The position numbers and the translations under genes are program-made. Below are positions 18,273 to 27,580 of a DNA stretch of 64,000 nt, piece after piece. Position 1 is the first letter of the stretch; every line of letters begins with the position of its first letter. Below the pieces are notes generated by a model that searched no databases, was not told where the DNA came from, and saw nothing but the letters and a program-made list of their open reading frames with translations. Origin of the DNA: Paraburkholderia ginsengisoli NBRC 100965 (lineage in GTDB: Bacteria > Pseudomonadota > Gammaproteobacteria > Burkholderiales > Burkholderiaceae); NCBI RefSeq assembly GCF_000739735.1, contig NZ_BBJF01000004.1, positions 744,001-808,000 on the forward strand, read 5' to 3'.

Positions 18273-19670
18273 TTAGACCTCGCCCCACAGGTCGTGACCG
18301 TCGGCGCCGGTGATCTTCACCGACACGAAGTCGCCGACCTTGTAGCGTTTGGACGCCTTGGTCGCCGGAGCAATGTACACGACGCCGTCGATCTCCGGCG
18401 CATCGGCCGCGGTACGGCCGATGCCACCGTCGGCGTTGATCTCGTCGACCAGCACCTTCAGCGTCTTGCCGACTTTCTTCGCAATGCGTTTCGCCGACAC
18501 TTCCTCGGCCACCTCCATGAAGCGCGCACGACGCTCTTCGCGCACTTCGTCGGGCAACGCGCCGTCGAGTTCGTTAGCCGTCGCGCCTTCGACCGGCGAA
18601 TACGCAAAGCAGCCGACGCGATCCAGCTCCGCCTCGCGGATGAAATCGAGCAGCGTCTGGAATTGCTCTTCCGTCTCGCCCGGGAAGCCGGCGATGAACG
18701 TGCTGCGGATCGTCAGGTCCGGACACATCTCGCGCCATGCCTTGACGCGCTCCATCACTTTCTCGGCGTTGGCCGGACGCTTCATGCGCTTCAGCACCTC
18801 GGGATGCGCGTGCTGGAACGGCACGTCGAGATACGGCAGCACATGGCCCTTGTATGGGCCTTCGGCCATCATCGGAATCACTTCGTCGACGCTCGGGTAC
18901 GGATACACGTAGTGCAGACGCACCCACGCGCCGTATTGCGCGGCCAGTTCGCCGAGTGCGCCGACCAGGTCGGTCATGCGTGTCTTGATCGGCTTGCCGT
19001 TCCAGAAGCCCGTGCGGTACTTGACGTCGACGCCGTATGCGCTCGTGTCCTGCGAAATCACCAGCAGTTCCTTCACGCCGCCCTTGAACAGGTTCTCCGC
19101 TTCGAGCATCACTTCGGCGACCGGACGCGACACGAGGTCGCCGCGCATCGACGGGATGATGCAGAACGTGCAGCGGTGATTGCAGCCTTCGGAAATCTTC
19201 AGATACGCGTAATGGCGCGGCGTGAGCTTGATGCCCGCGGCGGGTACGAGATCGACGAACGGATCGTGCGGCTTCGGCAGATGCGTATGCACGTGCTGCA
19301 TCACTTCGCCGACCGCGTGCGGGCCGGTTACGGCCAGCACCTTCGGATGCACCTCTTCGATCAATCCCGAACCGCTGCCGCTCTTCTTCGCGCCGAGGCA
19401 GCCGGTGACGATCACCTTGCCGTTCTCGTTAAGCGCTTCGCCGATCGCGTCGAGGCTTTCCTGCACCGCTTCGTCGATAAAGCCGCAGGTGTTGACGACC
19501 ACGAGGTCCGCGCCGTCGTACGTGCCGGAAATTTCGTAACCTTCGGCGCGCAGCTGGGTGATGATCTGCTCGGAGTCGACTAGGGCTTTCGGGCAACCGA
19601 GCGAGACAAAGCCGACTTTGGGCGCGGCCGTCGGCGCGGCGTTCGGGGCAATCGTGGGGGTGGCAGACAT
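18273..19670 (-). CDS. rimO: Ribosomal protein S12 methylthiotransferase
   Basis: RimO adds a methylthio group to Asp88 of ribosomal protein S12. The 465-residue product has the N-terminal UPF0004 domain with Cys26, Cys62 and Cys91, the radical-SAM motif CNHRCTFC (Cys163, Cys167, Cys170) and a C-terminal TRAM domain ending in [12 protein letters not shown] start at MSATPT (19670); MRSP at 19682 is an equally possible in-frame start and neither has a good ribosome site. It leads the rimO-kdgK pair. Confidence 0.93.
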   Translation of the reverse strand: MSATPTIAPNAAPTAAPKVGFVSLGCPKALVDSEQIITQLRAEGYEISGTYDGADLVVVNTCGFIDEAVQESLDAIGEALNENGKVIVTGCLGAKKSGSGSGLIEEVHPKVLAVTGPHAVGEVMQHVHTHLPKPHDPFVDLVPAAGIKLTPRHYAYLKISEGCNHRCTFCIIPSMRGDLVSRPVAEVMLEAENLFKGGVKELLVISQDTSAYGVDVKYRTGFWNGKPIKTRMTDLVGALGELAAQYGAWVRLHYVYPYPSVDEVIPMMAEGPYKGHVLPYLDVPFQHAHPEVLKRMKRPANAEKVMERVKAWREMCPDLTIRSTFIAGFPGETEEQFQTLLDFIREAELDRVGCFAYSPVEGATANELDGALPDEVREERRARFMEVAEEVSAKRIAKKVGKTLKVLVDEINADGGIGRTAADAPEIDGVVYIAPATKASKRYKVGDFVSVKITGADGHDLWGEV

Positions 19671-19766
19671 GGGGGACCGCATGAAGACGTTAAACCTTGA
19701 ATTGTAGCGGGTCGGCAAGGCCACCGCTCGTAAGTCTTTGAATTTTAGCGTTCAACTCGTTCCGGC

Positions 19767-20774
19767 TCAGGCCGGATCGAGCTGTTCGACGCACTCGGAG
19801 CGAGGTGCGCGCGACGAGGAGCCGGATGCCCGCGCACGCCCGATCACCTCCATAATTTCGCGCGAATCCTGCACTCGGCGGATCGCCGAATGCAGCTCGG
19901 CCGCCTGCGGCCAGGTGCGCTGCAGATAGCTGAGCCATTTCTTGACGCGGCCGTGCTCGTGGCTCGACGTGCCGCGAGCCTGCAACGTCGTCAGATAGCC
20001 GGCGAGGTCGCGCAGCACGTGCTGCCACTCCGCGGCGGATGGGGACGGGTCCGCAAGACCGCGGATTCTCCGCGCGAGGAAAGGATCCGACACCGCGCCG
20101 CGCCCGAGCATGACGTCCGCGCAACCGCTGACCGCGCGGCATCGCTGCCAGTCCGCGACGCTCCAGACCTCGCCGTTGGCGATGACCGGCACGTCCACGG
20201 CGTCGTCGATACGCGCGATCCATTCCCAGTGGGCAGGCGGCCGGTAGGCCTCGTCACGCGTGCGTGCGTGCACGACGAGCGACGCCGCGCCGCCTTCGGC
20301 GAGCGCGACCGCGCAATCGATCGCGCGCGCGGTATCGGACACGCCGAGGCGCATTTTCGCCGTCACGGCGACGTCGGCGGGCACGGCCGCGCGAACCGCG
20401 GACACGATCCGGTGCAGTTGCTCGGGTTCGGCCAGCAGCATCGCGCCACCACCGTGCTGATTGACGACTTTGGCGGGGCAGCCAAAGTTCAGATCGATCC
20501 CATACGGCGACAGGGTCGCCGCTTGCGCCGCATTGCGCGCCATCCACTGGGGGTCGCTGCCGAGCAGTTGAATCACCATCGGCGTGCCGCCACGCGTGCG
20601 GCTGCCGTGCAGGACTTCGGGCGCTTCCCGTTCGTAGACGCGCGCGGGCAGCACGGACCCCGTCACGCGCACGAACTCGGACACGCAGCCGTCGAATCCG
20701 CCCGGGGCGGTCAGCACGTCGCGCAACACGTAGTCCGCCAGTCCCTCCATCGGGGCAAGAAACAGCCGGCTCAT
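19767..20774 (-). CDS. dusC: tRNA-dihydrouridine synthase C
   Basis: The 335-residue flavin enzyme reduces uridine 16 of tRNAs. The N-terminus MSRLFLAPMEGLADYVLRD, the FMN-binding TIM-barrel blocks (MVIQLLGSDP, AKMRLG, VIANGEVWS) and the catalytic loop NFGCP (Cys99) fit the DusC branch. The start at 20774 matches the family N-terminus; a long open frame upstream is only lack of stop codons. The stop lies 96 bp before the rimO start on the same strand. Confidence 0.92.
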   Translation of the reverse strand: MSRLFLAPMEGLADYVLRDVLTAPGGFDGCVSEFVRVTGSVLPARVYEREAPEVLHGSRTRGGTPMVIQLLGSDPQWMARNAAQAATLSPYGIDLNFGCPAKVVNQHGGGAMLLAEPEQLHRIVSAVRAAVPADVAVTAKMRLGVSDTARAIDCAVALAEGGAASLVVHARTRDEAYRPPAHWEWIARIDDAVDVPVIANGEVWSVADWQRCRAVSGCADVMLGRGAVSDPFLARRIRGLADPSPSAAEWQHVLRDLAGYLTTLQARGTSSHEHGRVKKWLSYLQRTWPQAAELHSAIRRVQDSREIMEVIGRARASGSSSRAPRSECVEQLDPA

Positions 20775-21229
20775 GCGGAAGTCAGCTGATGCGATCCGCG
20801 GGTCAAGCGAGGCTGACCTGTCCGGCCTTCGGCGTCGAAGAGCGCGGTGCGGTAAAGGAGGTGATCGGCGGCAGAAGGCAAGGCGGGTCCAACGTATAGC
20901 GATAAGCGACAAGGGGAAACTGCGCGGCAAGAACTGAGGGCATCGGTCGGCTGGGGTGAATGAAACCTCATGCCCGATGAAGAGCGCCCAGCGCGCGCAG
21001 CCTGCGATTGTACCGCGCCGGGGGCTATGCTCTTGTGGGACGCCCGTGAGTCGCCCATCGTGACGCGGGATCGGGGAGGTCCCGCGGTGATAAGCCACCT
21101 CGAAGCACCGGCCGCGCCGCTGCCGCCCCAGCGCACGCGCAAACGCACACACAAGCGCCGCCGCCATCGAGCCATGCCGCAGCCGCCCCCTGCTTTCGCG
21201 GACAACTCGCGTCACCGCTCCATGCGTCG
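20775..21229. other. Intergenic region between phaR and dusC, 455 bp
   Basis: There is no supported gene. Frames on both strands are arginine-rich shadows. The notable feature is AAAGGAGGTGATC at 20854-20866 on the plus strand, a 13-nt exact complement of the 16S rRNA 3' end, with no start codon at normal spacing. The phaR terminator was not identified. Confidence 0.5.
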
Positions 21230-21838
21230 TTACTTCTTCTCCGGCTCCGGATTGGTCTGCGGCGTGCCCGGCGCAGTGCCGGCATTGACAGGGCCGCCCG
21301 GCGTGAACGGGAACGTGGCGAACATCGATTTAGCCTGGTTCTGCATCTGCTCCTGCATCTGCACGAACATGTTCTTCGACTGCTCGATATAGCTGGTCAT
21401 CATGCCCTGCATCATCGGCGCCTGCATGTTCATGAACTGCGACCAGACTTCCGGATTCATCGCCTTGCCTTCGTACAGATTTTTCGACTGGTCGGCGAGC
21501 TTCGCCTGAATGTCGATGAAGGCCTGGATGTTCTTTTCCAGATACGTGCCCATCATGCCCTGCATCGCATGACCGTAGAAACGGATGATCTGCGACAGCA
21601 TCGACGACGAGAACATCGGCAAGCCGCCGCTCTCCTCTTCGAGAATGATCTGCAACAGGATGGCGCGCGTCAGATCCTCGTTGCTCTTCGCATCGATGAC
21701 CTTGAAATCCTCCTGATCGAGCACGAGCTGCTTGACGTCCGTCAGCGTGATGTACGTGCTTGTCTCGGTATCGTAGAGCCGACGGTTCGGATATTTCTTG
21801 ATCAGTCGTTCGGCTGTTTTCTTTGTAGTAGTGGTCAT
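21230..21838 (-). CDS. phaR: Polyhydroxyalkanoate synthesis repressor PhaR
   Basis: The 202-residue product has the PHB/PHA accumulation regulator DNA-binding domain at about 10-70 (ERLIKKYPNRRLYDTETSTYITL) and the following regulator domain repeats (SQIIRFYGHAMQGMMGTYLEKN). A Met/Gln-rich C-terminal half follows. PhaR binds both DNA upstream of phasin genes and the polymer granule itself, releasing repression when polymer accumulates. It is the distal gene of the phaC-phaA-phaB-phaR series, 133 bp after phaB. The start at 21838 gives the family's usual N-terminus. Confidence 0.95.
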   Translation of the reverse strand: MTTTTKKTAERLIKKYPNRRLYDTETSTYITLTDVKQLVLDQEDFKVIDAKSNEDLTRAILLQIILEEESGGLPMFSSSMLSQIIRFYGHAMQGMMGTYLEKNIQAFIDIQAKLADQSKNLYEGKAMNPEVWSQFMNMQAPMMQGMMTSYIEQSKNMFVQMQEQMQNQAKSMFATFPFTPGGPVNAGTAPGTPQTNPEPEKK

Positions 21839-21971
21839 GTAACGCCCTTGAGCGCGAGTTGAGCGCGGAAACGGCGTCAGCCGGCAGCGCAATCGGGCCA
21901 TTGCGCAACCGGGACGCCGTCGGAACCATCTGAGCCGAAGCACGCCGCCTTGTGAGCGGCGCGCCGGTGAC

Positions 21972-22712
21972 TCAGCCCATATGCAAACCGCCGTTCAGCG
22001 AAAAATCTGCGCCCGTGGAGAAGCCCGACTCGTCGGACGCGAGCCACGCCACGATCGAGCCGATTTCGTCCGGTCGACCCAGACGGCGCACCGGAATCGT
22101 CGCGACGATCTTTTCCAGCACATCCGGACGGATCGACTTGACCATGTCGGTGCCGATGTAGCCCGGCGACACGGTATTGACCGTCACGCCCTTGGTGGCC
22201 ACTTCCTGCGCGAGCGCCATCGTGAAGCCGTGAATGCCGGCCTTCGCGGTCGAATAGTTGCTCTGGCCGAACTGGCCTTTCTGCCCGTTCACCGACGAAA
22301 TGTTGATGATGCGACCAAAGCCTCGCTCGACCATGCCGTCGATCACCTGCTTGGTGACGTTAAAGAGGCTGGTCAGGTTGGTGTCAATCACCGACGTCCA
22401 GTCTTCGTGCGTCATCTTGCGGAACACGACGTCACGCGTGATACCGGCGTTGTTCACCAGCACGTCGATCTCGCCGACTTCGGCCTTGACCTTTTCGAAC
22501 GCGGCCTTGGTCGATTCCCAATCGCCGACATTGCCTTCGGACGCGACGAAGTCGAAGCCGAGCGCCTTCTGCTCTTCGAGCCACTTCACGCGGCGCGGCG
22601 AATTCGGGCCGCAGCCCGCGATCACCTTGAAGCCTTCCTTGTGCAGCCGCTGGCAAATGCTCGTGCCGATACCGCCCATCCCGCCCGTTACGTACGCAAT
22701 TCGCTGTGTCAT
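21972..22712 (-). CDS. phaB: Acetoacetyl-CoA reductase
   Basis: This 246-residue short-chain dehydrogenase reduces acetoacetyl-CoA to (R)-3-hydroxybutyryl-CoA with NADPH. It shows the cofactor motif TGGMGGIG (residues 9-16), NNAG, and the catalytic triad Ser140, Tyr153 and Lys157 (YSTAKAG). The C-terminus GGLHMG is that of PhaB. GGAG lies just upstream of the ATG at 22712. It follows phaA by 197 bp. Confidence 0.96.
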   Translation of the reverse strand: MTQRIAYVTGGMGGIGTSICQRLHKEGFKVIAGCGPNSPRRVKWLEEQKALGFDFVASEGNVGDWESTKAAFEKVKAEVGEIDVLVNNAGITRDVVFRKMTHEDWTSVIDTNLTSLFNVTKQVIDGMVERGFGRIINISSVNGQKGQFGQSNYSTAKAGIHGFTMALAQEVATKGVTVNTVSPGYIGTDMVKSIRPDVLEKIVATIPVRRLGRPDEIGSIVAWLASDESGFSTGADFSLNGGLHMG

Positions 22713-22909
22713 AAACTACACTCCGTTATCGTTTTCGAGGCGCCGACCGGCCACCCCTTTCCTCGCCTGGTGCTTCATCTCCACTGCCGCCGGGCGACCG
22801 GCCGACGAGGCCACTGCTGACACCGCGCGCCACCTGCTTCGCCGTGGCGCACGGCAACCCTCTGCCTGGTGCTGCGATCCGGCGGCTACACCGGATCGGC
22901 ACGTCATAC

Positions 22910-24091
22910 TCAAGCGCGCTCGAGCGCGAGCGCCACACCCATGCCGCCGCCGATACACAGCGACGCCAGACCCTTCTTCGCATCGCGCTTCTGCATTTCA
23001 TGCAGCAGCGTGACGAGAATCCGGGCGCCGGACGCGCCGATCGGATGGCCGATCGCGATCGCGCCGCCGTTCACGTTGATCTTCGACGTGTCCCAGCCCA
23101 TCTGCTGATTCACGGCGCACGCCTGCGCGGCGAACGCTTCGTTGATCTCCATCAGGTCGAGATCGGCAGGCGTCCAGCCCGCGCGCTCGAGACAACGGCG
23201 CGAAGCCGGCACCGGACCCATGCCCATCACCTTCGGATCCAGACCCGACGTAGCGAAAGCCTTGATGCGCGCGAGCGGCGTGAGGCCGAGCGCCTCGGCC
23301 TTCTTCGCCGACATCACCAGCACCGCCGCCGCGCCGTCGTTCAGACCGGACGCATTGGCCGCCGTGACCGAGCCTTCTTTCGAGAACGCCGGCTTCAGGC
23401 CCGCCAGCGATTCCGCCGTCACGCCGTGACGCACGAATTCATCGGTCGCGAAACGCAGCGGCTCGCCTTTGCGTTGCGGGATTTCGACCGGCACGATTTC
23501 GTCGTTGAAACGGCCCGCCTTCTGCGCCGCTTCCGCCTTGTTCTGCGAGAGTGCCGCGAACGCGTCCTGCTGTTCGCGCGTGATGCCGTATTCCTTGGCG
23601 ACGTTTTCCGCCGTCACGCCCATGTGATACTGGTTGTACACGTCCCACAGGCCGTCGACGATCATCGAGTCGATCAGCTTCGCGTCGCCCATGCGGAACC
23701 CGTCGCGCGACCCCGGCAGCACGTGCGGCGCCGCGCTCATGTTTTCCTGACCGCCGGCGACGACGATGTCCGCGTCACCCGCGATGATCGCGTTCGCTGC
23801 GAGCATCACGGCCTTCAGGCCCGAGCCGCACACCACGTTGATCGTCATGCCCGGCACCGCCGTCGGCAAGCCCGCCTTGATCACCGCCTGGCGCGCCGGA
23901 TTCTGGCCGGAGCCGGCCGTCAATACCTGGCCGAGGATCACTTCGCTCACCTGCTCGGGCTTCAGACCGGCCCGTTCGAGTACGGCGCGGATGACCACGG
24001 CACCGAGGTCGGGCGCGGCAACCTTCGCCAGCGATCCACCGAATTTTCCTACTGCCGTACGGGCGGCCGATACGATCACAACATCAGTCAT
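22910..24091 (-). CDS. phaA: Acetyl-CoA acetyltransferase (beta-ketothiolase)
   Basis: PhaA condenses two acetyl-CoA to acetoacetyl-CoA, the first step of polyhydroxybutyrate synthesis. The 393-residue product has the active cysteine in VVCGSG (Cys88), [15 protein letters not shown] and the C-terminal CIGGGMG loop. Of two in-frame ATGs, the one at 24091 ([10 protein letters not shown]) is chosen because the GGAGG is about 8 nt upstream of it and only 2 nt from the other. The resulting length equals the Cupriavidus enzyme as I recall it. Confidence 0.96.
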   Translation of the reverse strand: MTDVVIVSAARTAVGKFGGSLAKVAAPDLGAVVIRAVLERAGLKPEQVSEVILGQVLTAGSGQNPARQAVIKAGLPTAVPGMTINVVCGSGLKAVMLAANAIIAGDADIVVAGGQENMSAAPHVLPGSRDGFRMGDAKLIDSMIVDGLWDVYNQYHMGVTAENVAKEYGITREQQDAFAALSQNKAEAAQKAGRFNDEIVPVEIPQRKGEPLRFATDEFVRHGVTAESLAGLKPAFSKEGSVTAANASGLNDGAAAVLVMSAKKAEALGLTPLARIKAFATSGLDPKVMGMGPVPASRRCLERAGWTPADLDLMEINEAFAAQACAVNQQMGWDTSKINVNGGAIAIGHPIGASGARILVTLLHEMQKRDAKKGLASLCIGGGMGVALALERA

Positions 24092-24238
24092 TTCCATATC
24101 CTCCGGGCAAGTCGGCCAACTGCGCCGCAGCCCGTCAAGTTAAAAATCTCGTTCCTTTTACGCCCTTGCTCATTCGGACGCGTAACCAGACGCTCCTTCA
24201 CACACCGCCACACATCGCACCGTGAAGCGCGTTCAACT

Positions 24239-26155
24239 TTACTCCCGTTGCCGAACGTAACGTCCGGGCGCCGGTTCGATCACCGGAAACTCGGCCGAGC
24301 CGGCCGTGGCGCGCGGTTTCACCTTCTTGCCGCCATACTGGTCGAGCCATGTGGTCCATTCGGGCCACCAGCTGCCGGGCACGTCGGTCGCCGCGTCGAG
24401 CCATTCGTCCGGGCTCTCCGGCAAGGTCTTCGCGTCGCCTTGCAGGGTCCAGTAATTGCGCTTTTTCTTCGCGGGCGGATTGATCACGCCGGCGATATGC
24501 CCTGACGCGCCGAGCACGAATTTCAGCGGCCCGTTCAGCAAAGGCACCGACGCGTATGCGGATTGCCACGGCACGATATGGTCTTCGCGTGACCCGTAAA
24601 TGAAAGTGGGCACGTCGATCTTCGACAGGTCGACCGGCTCACCGCAGGTGGTCAGCGCACCCGGCTCGCGCAGCCGGTTTTCGAGGTACGTGTTGCGCAG
24701 ATACCAGACGTACATCGGACCCGGCAGGCTGGTCGAGTCGCTGTTCCAGTACAGCAGATCGAACGGCACCGGCGTGCGGCCCTTCAGGTAATTGTCGACG
24801 ACGTAGTTCCACACCAGATCGTTCGGGCGCAGGAACGAGAACGTATTGGCGAATTCGATGCCGCGCATCAGTCCCGCCGGCGCACCGTTCTTGCCGCCGA
24901 TGGTCTGCTCGCGCATCTGCACGTGCGCCTCGTCGACGAACACGTCGAGCACGCCGGTGTCGGAGAAGTCGAGCATTGCGGTGAGCAGCGTCATCGACGC
25001 GGCCGGGTGTTCGCCGCGCGCCGCGGCTACCGCCAGCGCGGTGGCGAGCATCGTGCCGCCGACGCAGAAGCCGAGCGTGTTGATCTGCTCGCGCCCGCTG
25101 ATCTTGCTGACGGTTTCGATCGCCTTCAGCACGCCGTCGCCGATGTAGTCGTCCCAGCTCTTATGCGCGATGGATTGATCCGCGTTGCGCCACGAAATCA
25201 GGAACACCTGGTGGCCCGAATCGAGACCGTGCGCGACCAGCGAGTTCTCCGGCTGCAGATCGAGAATGTAGAACTTATTGATGCACGGCGGCACGATCAG
25301 GAGCGGCCGCTCGCGCACGGTGGCCGTGCGCGGCTTGTACTGGATCAGTTGCAGCAGCTCGTTTTCGAACACCACCGAACCTTCGGTGTTCGCAAGATTC
25401 TCGCCGACCACGAAGCCCGATTCGTCGGTTTGTGAGATCTTGCCGCGCTGCATGTCGCCGAGCAGATTCATCACGCCCTGGCGCAGACTCTCGCCCTTGC
25501 TGTCGAGCAAGGTCTTCTGCGCTTCCGGATTCAATGCGAAGAAGTTGCTCGGCGAGGCCGCCGCGGTCCACTGCTGGACCGCGAAACGGATGCGCTCGCG
25601 CACCTTCGGTTCGATGTCGAGCGCGTCGACCATTTCCTGCAGATAGCGCGCGTTCAGCAGATACCAGGCCGCGGTGAATGCATAGGCCGGCGTCGCGCTC
25701 CAGGCTTCCGCGCTGAAGCGGCGGTCCTTGAGTTGGGGGGATTTGGTCGCCGACGTAGTGGCCTGCTGGATCAACTCCATCGCCTCGCGCGAGTAGTCGG
25801 CTTGCAGCTTCTGCAAACGCTCCGACGGAATCGCGGCGGTGGGGATATTCAGTCCGGCGAACGAAGGCATGGACGGCATCGCGCCCGCGGCCAGTTTGCT
25901 GAAGTCGGGCATGCCGGGAAACGACGGCATTTGCGGGAAACCCATCGACGCGATGCCCGGCACTTGAGGCATCGGCGGCATCTCGAATGGCACGCCGCCC
26001 GGACCAGGTGGCGTGCCGAGCGAACGCCATGCGTTCATCCACGTGTCGAATAACTGCTGCATGCCGGCGGCGGAAGTTGCGCCGCTACCGGCCTGCTGCG
26101 TCTGCTCCTTCGAGGAGTCCGTGCTGGGGGAAGCTGAGGAATGAGAAGCTGCCAT
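24239..26155 (-). CDS. phaC: Class I polyhydroxyalkanoate synthase
   Basis: PhaC polymerises (R)-3-hydroxybutyryl-CoA on the surface of the growing granule. The 638-residue protein has the lipase-like box GFCVGG with nucleophile Cys364, and the Asp525 (GSREDHIVPW) and His553 (GASGHIAG) partners. The N-terminal 120 residues are extended and contain a Met/Pro/Phe-rich stretch, making it longer than the roughly 590-residue Cupriavidus enzyme. It is the first gene of the phaCAB series; a sigma-70-type promoter is visible 120 bp upstream. Confidence 0.96.
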   Translation of the reverse strand: MAASHSSASPSTDSSKEQTQQAGSGATSAAGMQQLFDTWMNAWRSLGTPPGPGGVPFEMPPMPQVPGIASMGFPQMPSFPGMPDFSKLAAGAMPSMPSFAGLNIPTAAIPSERLQKLQADYSREAMELIQQATTSATKSPQLKDRRFSAEAWSATPAYAFTAAWYLLNARYLQEMVDALDIEPKVRERIRFAVQQWTAAASPSNFFALNPEAQKTLLDSKGESLRQGVMNLLGDMQRGKISQTDESGFVVGENLANTEGSVVFENELLQLIQYKPRTATVRERPLLIVPPCINKFYILDLQPENSLVAHGLDSGHQVFLISWRNADQSIAHKSWDDYIGDGVLKAIETVSKISGREQINTLGFCVGGTMLATALAVAAARGEHPAASMTLLTAMLDFSDTGVLDVFVDEAHVQMREQTIGGKNGAPAGLMRGIEFANTFSFLRPNDLVWNYVVDNYLKGRTPVPFDLLYWNSDSTSLPGPMYVWYLRNTYLENRLREPGALTTCGEPVDLSKIDVPTFIYGSREDHIVPWQSAYASVPLLNGPLKFVLGASGHIAGVINPPAKKKRNYWTLQGDAKTLPESPDEWLDAATDVPGSWWPEWTTWLDQYGGKKVKPRATAGSAEFPVIEPAPGRYVRQRE

Positions 26156-26274
26156 ACCTGCTTTTGACCGGTAAGTCCTTGCGGACGGGTTGGAGAGGCA
26201 GGTTCGTGCGCACGTGAGCCATTGCTCGCGACCTCGTCACGCCCTGTCCCATGTACGAGGAGCTCGTGAGGAAC

Positions 26275-26304
26275 ATTCTTGCTCCCCATCGCAAGGCATG
26301 TCAA
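26275..26304 (-). promoter_or_regulatory. Sigma-70-type promoter of phaC
   Basis: On the minus strand a perfect -35 (TTGACA, 26299-26304) is followed by an 18-bp spacer and AAGAAT (26275-26280) as -10. The start codon at 26155 is about 110 nt downstream of the expected transcript start, leaving a long 5' leader. Confidence 0.6.
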
Positions 26305-26593
26305 TGCTTGTTCCCGATTTTGCCGCAGCGCGATAGTTTTTTAATTATCGTTTTCCCTGTGCAGCAGAACGCGCTTTTGAAGTCAGTTGATTGAAGAAAG
26401 CCGTGAACGAAAAAAGCTCCCATATTGCATAGGCTTATGTGCGTTTATCCGTTCGCCCACAGACACTTTATGCGGCAGATTTACGCTAGCGACACGAATT
26501 TCGGCAGCGCAGCAAAATGCGCAGTCCAGCTCGGCATAAACCCGCATACGCGGGTTCACGAGAATGCATCGCCGCCATCGCTGCCGCATGTTG

Positions 26594-26660
26594 AAAAGCA
26601 GCACGCCCGCATGACGATGGCTTGCTGTACGAAGCATCGTCATGCGGGCGTGGTGCTTTT
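26594..26660 (-). terminator. Long bidirectional hairpin (probable pgeF terminator)
   Basis: Arms 26594-26619 and 26635-26660 are reverse complements over 26 bp with one mismatch, around a 15-nt loop. T-runs follow on both strands. It lies 57 bp past the pgeF stop codon and would end that transcript. The stem is unusually long for a simple terminator. Confidence 0.75.
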
Positions 26661-26716
26661 TTGATTGCGAACTGACGCGACGCCGCGTGTGCGCAGTGAG
26701 TCGTGTGTACGCCGGG

Positions 26717-27580
26717 TCAGTCCGCGAGGGTCTGCGCCTGATCGTCCAGCCAGATCAATGCGGCCATGCGGCCGGTCTCGCGATCGCGTCGATAGGAATA
26801 GAAACGCTCGCGTTGCGTGACGGTGCACATATCGCCGCCGACGATCCTCGTCACGCCTAGCGCCTGCAAACGCAAGCGAGCGAGCGCCGGGAGATCGGCG
26901 AGATATTTGCCGGGATTGCGCGAGTGCTCGACGAACGCGTTCGCCGTGGCTTTACGTTGCGCGACGTCGACACCGTTCATGAAGGCGTCACGCACGTCGG
27001 GGCCGACTTCGAAGGCATCGGGACCAATCGACGGTCCGAGGTACGCATGCAACTCGCGGGCTTCCACGCCCGCGAGTTGCGCGACGCGCTGCGCGGTCTG
27101 CTCGACGATGCCCGCCGCGAGCCCGCGCCAACCCGCATGCGCGGCGCCGACCGCGCGCCCCGCTTCGTCGCACAGCAGCACCGGCATGCAGTCGGCCACC
27201 ATCACCGCGCACACGGTGCCGGGACGATCGGTGACGCTCGCGTCGGCGCGCGTGGGTGTGCCGTCCGCGTGCGCCTGCGCGAGCACGTCCTCGGCTCGCA
27301 CGATGCCCGCGCCGTGAATCTGTTCGAGCCACGCGGCCCCCGTCGCGTCTGCGAGGTCCAGCAGCCGCTTGCGATTGACCGCGACCGCGGCCGGATCGTC
27401 ACCGGCTTTCATGCCCAGATTCAGACCGCCGGGCTGGTCCGCCCCATCCTGCCAGCGGCCGAACGGCGGCTGACTCACACCGCCGTCGCGCGTGGTGACG
27501 AGCGCGCGCACGCGCGGCGACACGTTCCATGCGGGTTGCACGACGTCGGCGAAGCTCAGCTCCGGCAGATTGCTGGTCAT
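26717..27580 (-). CDS. pgeF: Peptidoglycan editing factor / multicopper-type purine nucleoside phosphorylase family (YfiH)
   Basis: The 287-residue product has the YfiH/laccase-domain motifs [38 protein letters not shown] and the C-terminal [14 protein letters not shown]. Members are copper- or zinc-binding proteins; in E. coli PgeF prevents misincorporation into peptidoglycan precursors, and related proteins cleave purine nucleosides. Its ATG overlaps the rluD stop by ATGA, so the two are translationally coupled, a common arrangement next to bamD. Confidence 0.9.
   Translation of the reverse strand: MTSNLPELSFADVVQPAWNVSPRVRALVTTRDGGVSQPPFGRWQDGADQPGGLNLGMKAGDDPAAVAVNRKRLLDLADATGAAWLEQIHGAGIVRAEDVLAQAHADGTPTRADASVTDRPGTVCAVMVADCMPVLLCDEAGRAVGAAHAGWRGLAAGIVEQTAQRVAQLAGVEARELHAYLGPSIGPDAFEVGPDVRDAFMNGVDVAQRKATANAFVEHSRNPGKYLADLPALARLRLQALGVTRIVGGDMCTVTQRERFYSYRRDRETGRMAALIWLDDQAQTLAD

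Larger units (their letters stand above)
26156..26716. other. Spacer between phaC and pgeF, 561 bp, relatively AT-rich
   Basis: It contains the phaC promoter (26275-26304), an AT-richer core (about 26320-26590) and a 26-bp hairpin (26594-26660). Two overlapping short frames on opposite strands run through the hairpin arms (26383-26643 minus, 26425-26664 plus); neither resembles a known protein. A small RNA is possible but not shown. Confidence 0.5.

Noticed and set aside
17286-19583. A 765-codon open frame on the plus strand opposite kdgK and rimO
   Set aside because: It is a shadow of two clear genes; its sequence is Arg/His/Ala-rich without motifs, as is common on the opposite strand of GC-rich genes.
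20771-21205. A 144-codon minus-strand frame in the phaR-dusC spacer
   Set aside because: Low-information Arg/Ser-rich sequence with no ribosome site and no resemblance to any family.
26383-26664. Two short overlapping frames on opposite strands across the phaC-pgeF hairpin
   Set aside because: They include the hairpin arms and have no protein-like character; treated as non-coding.
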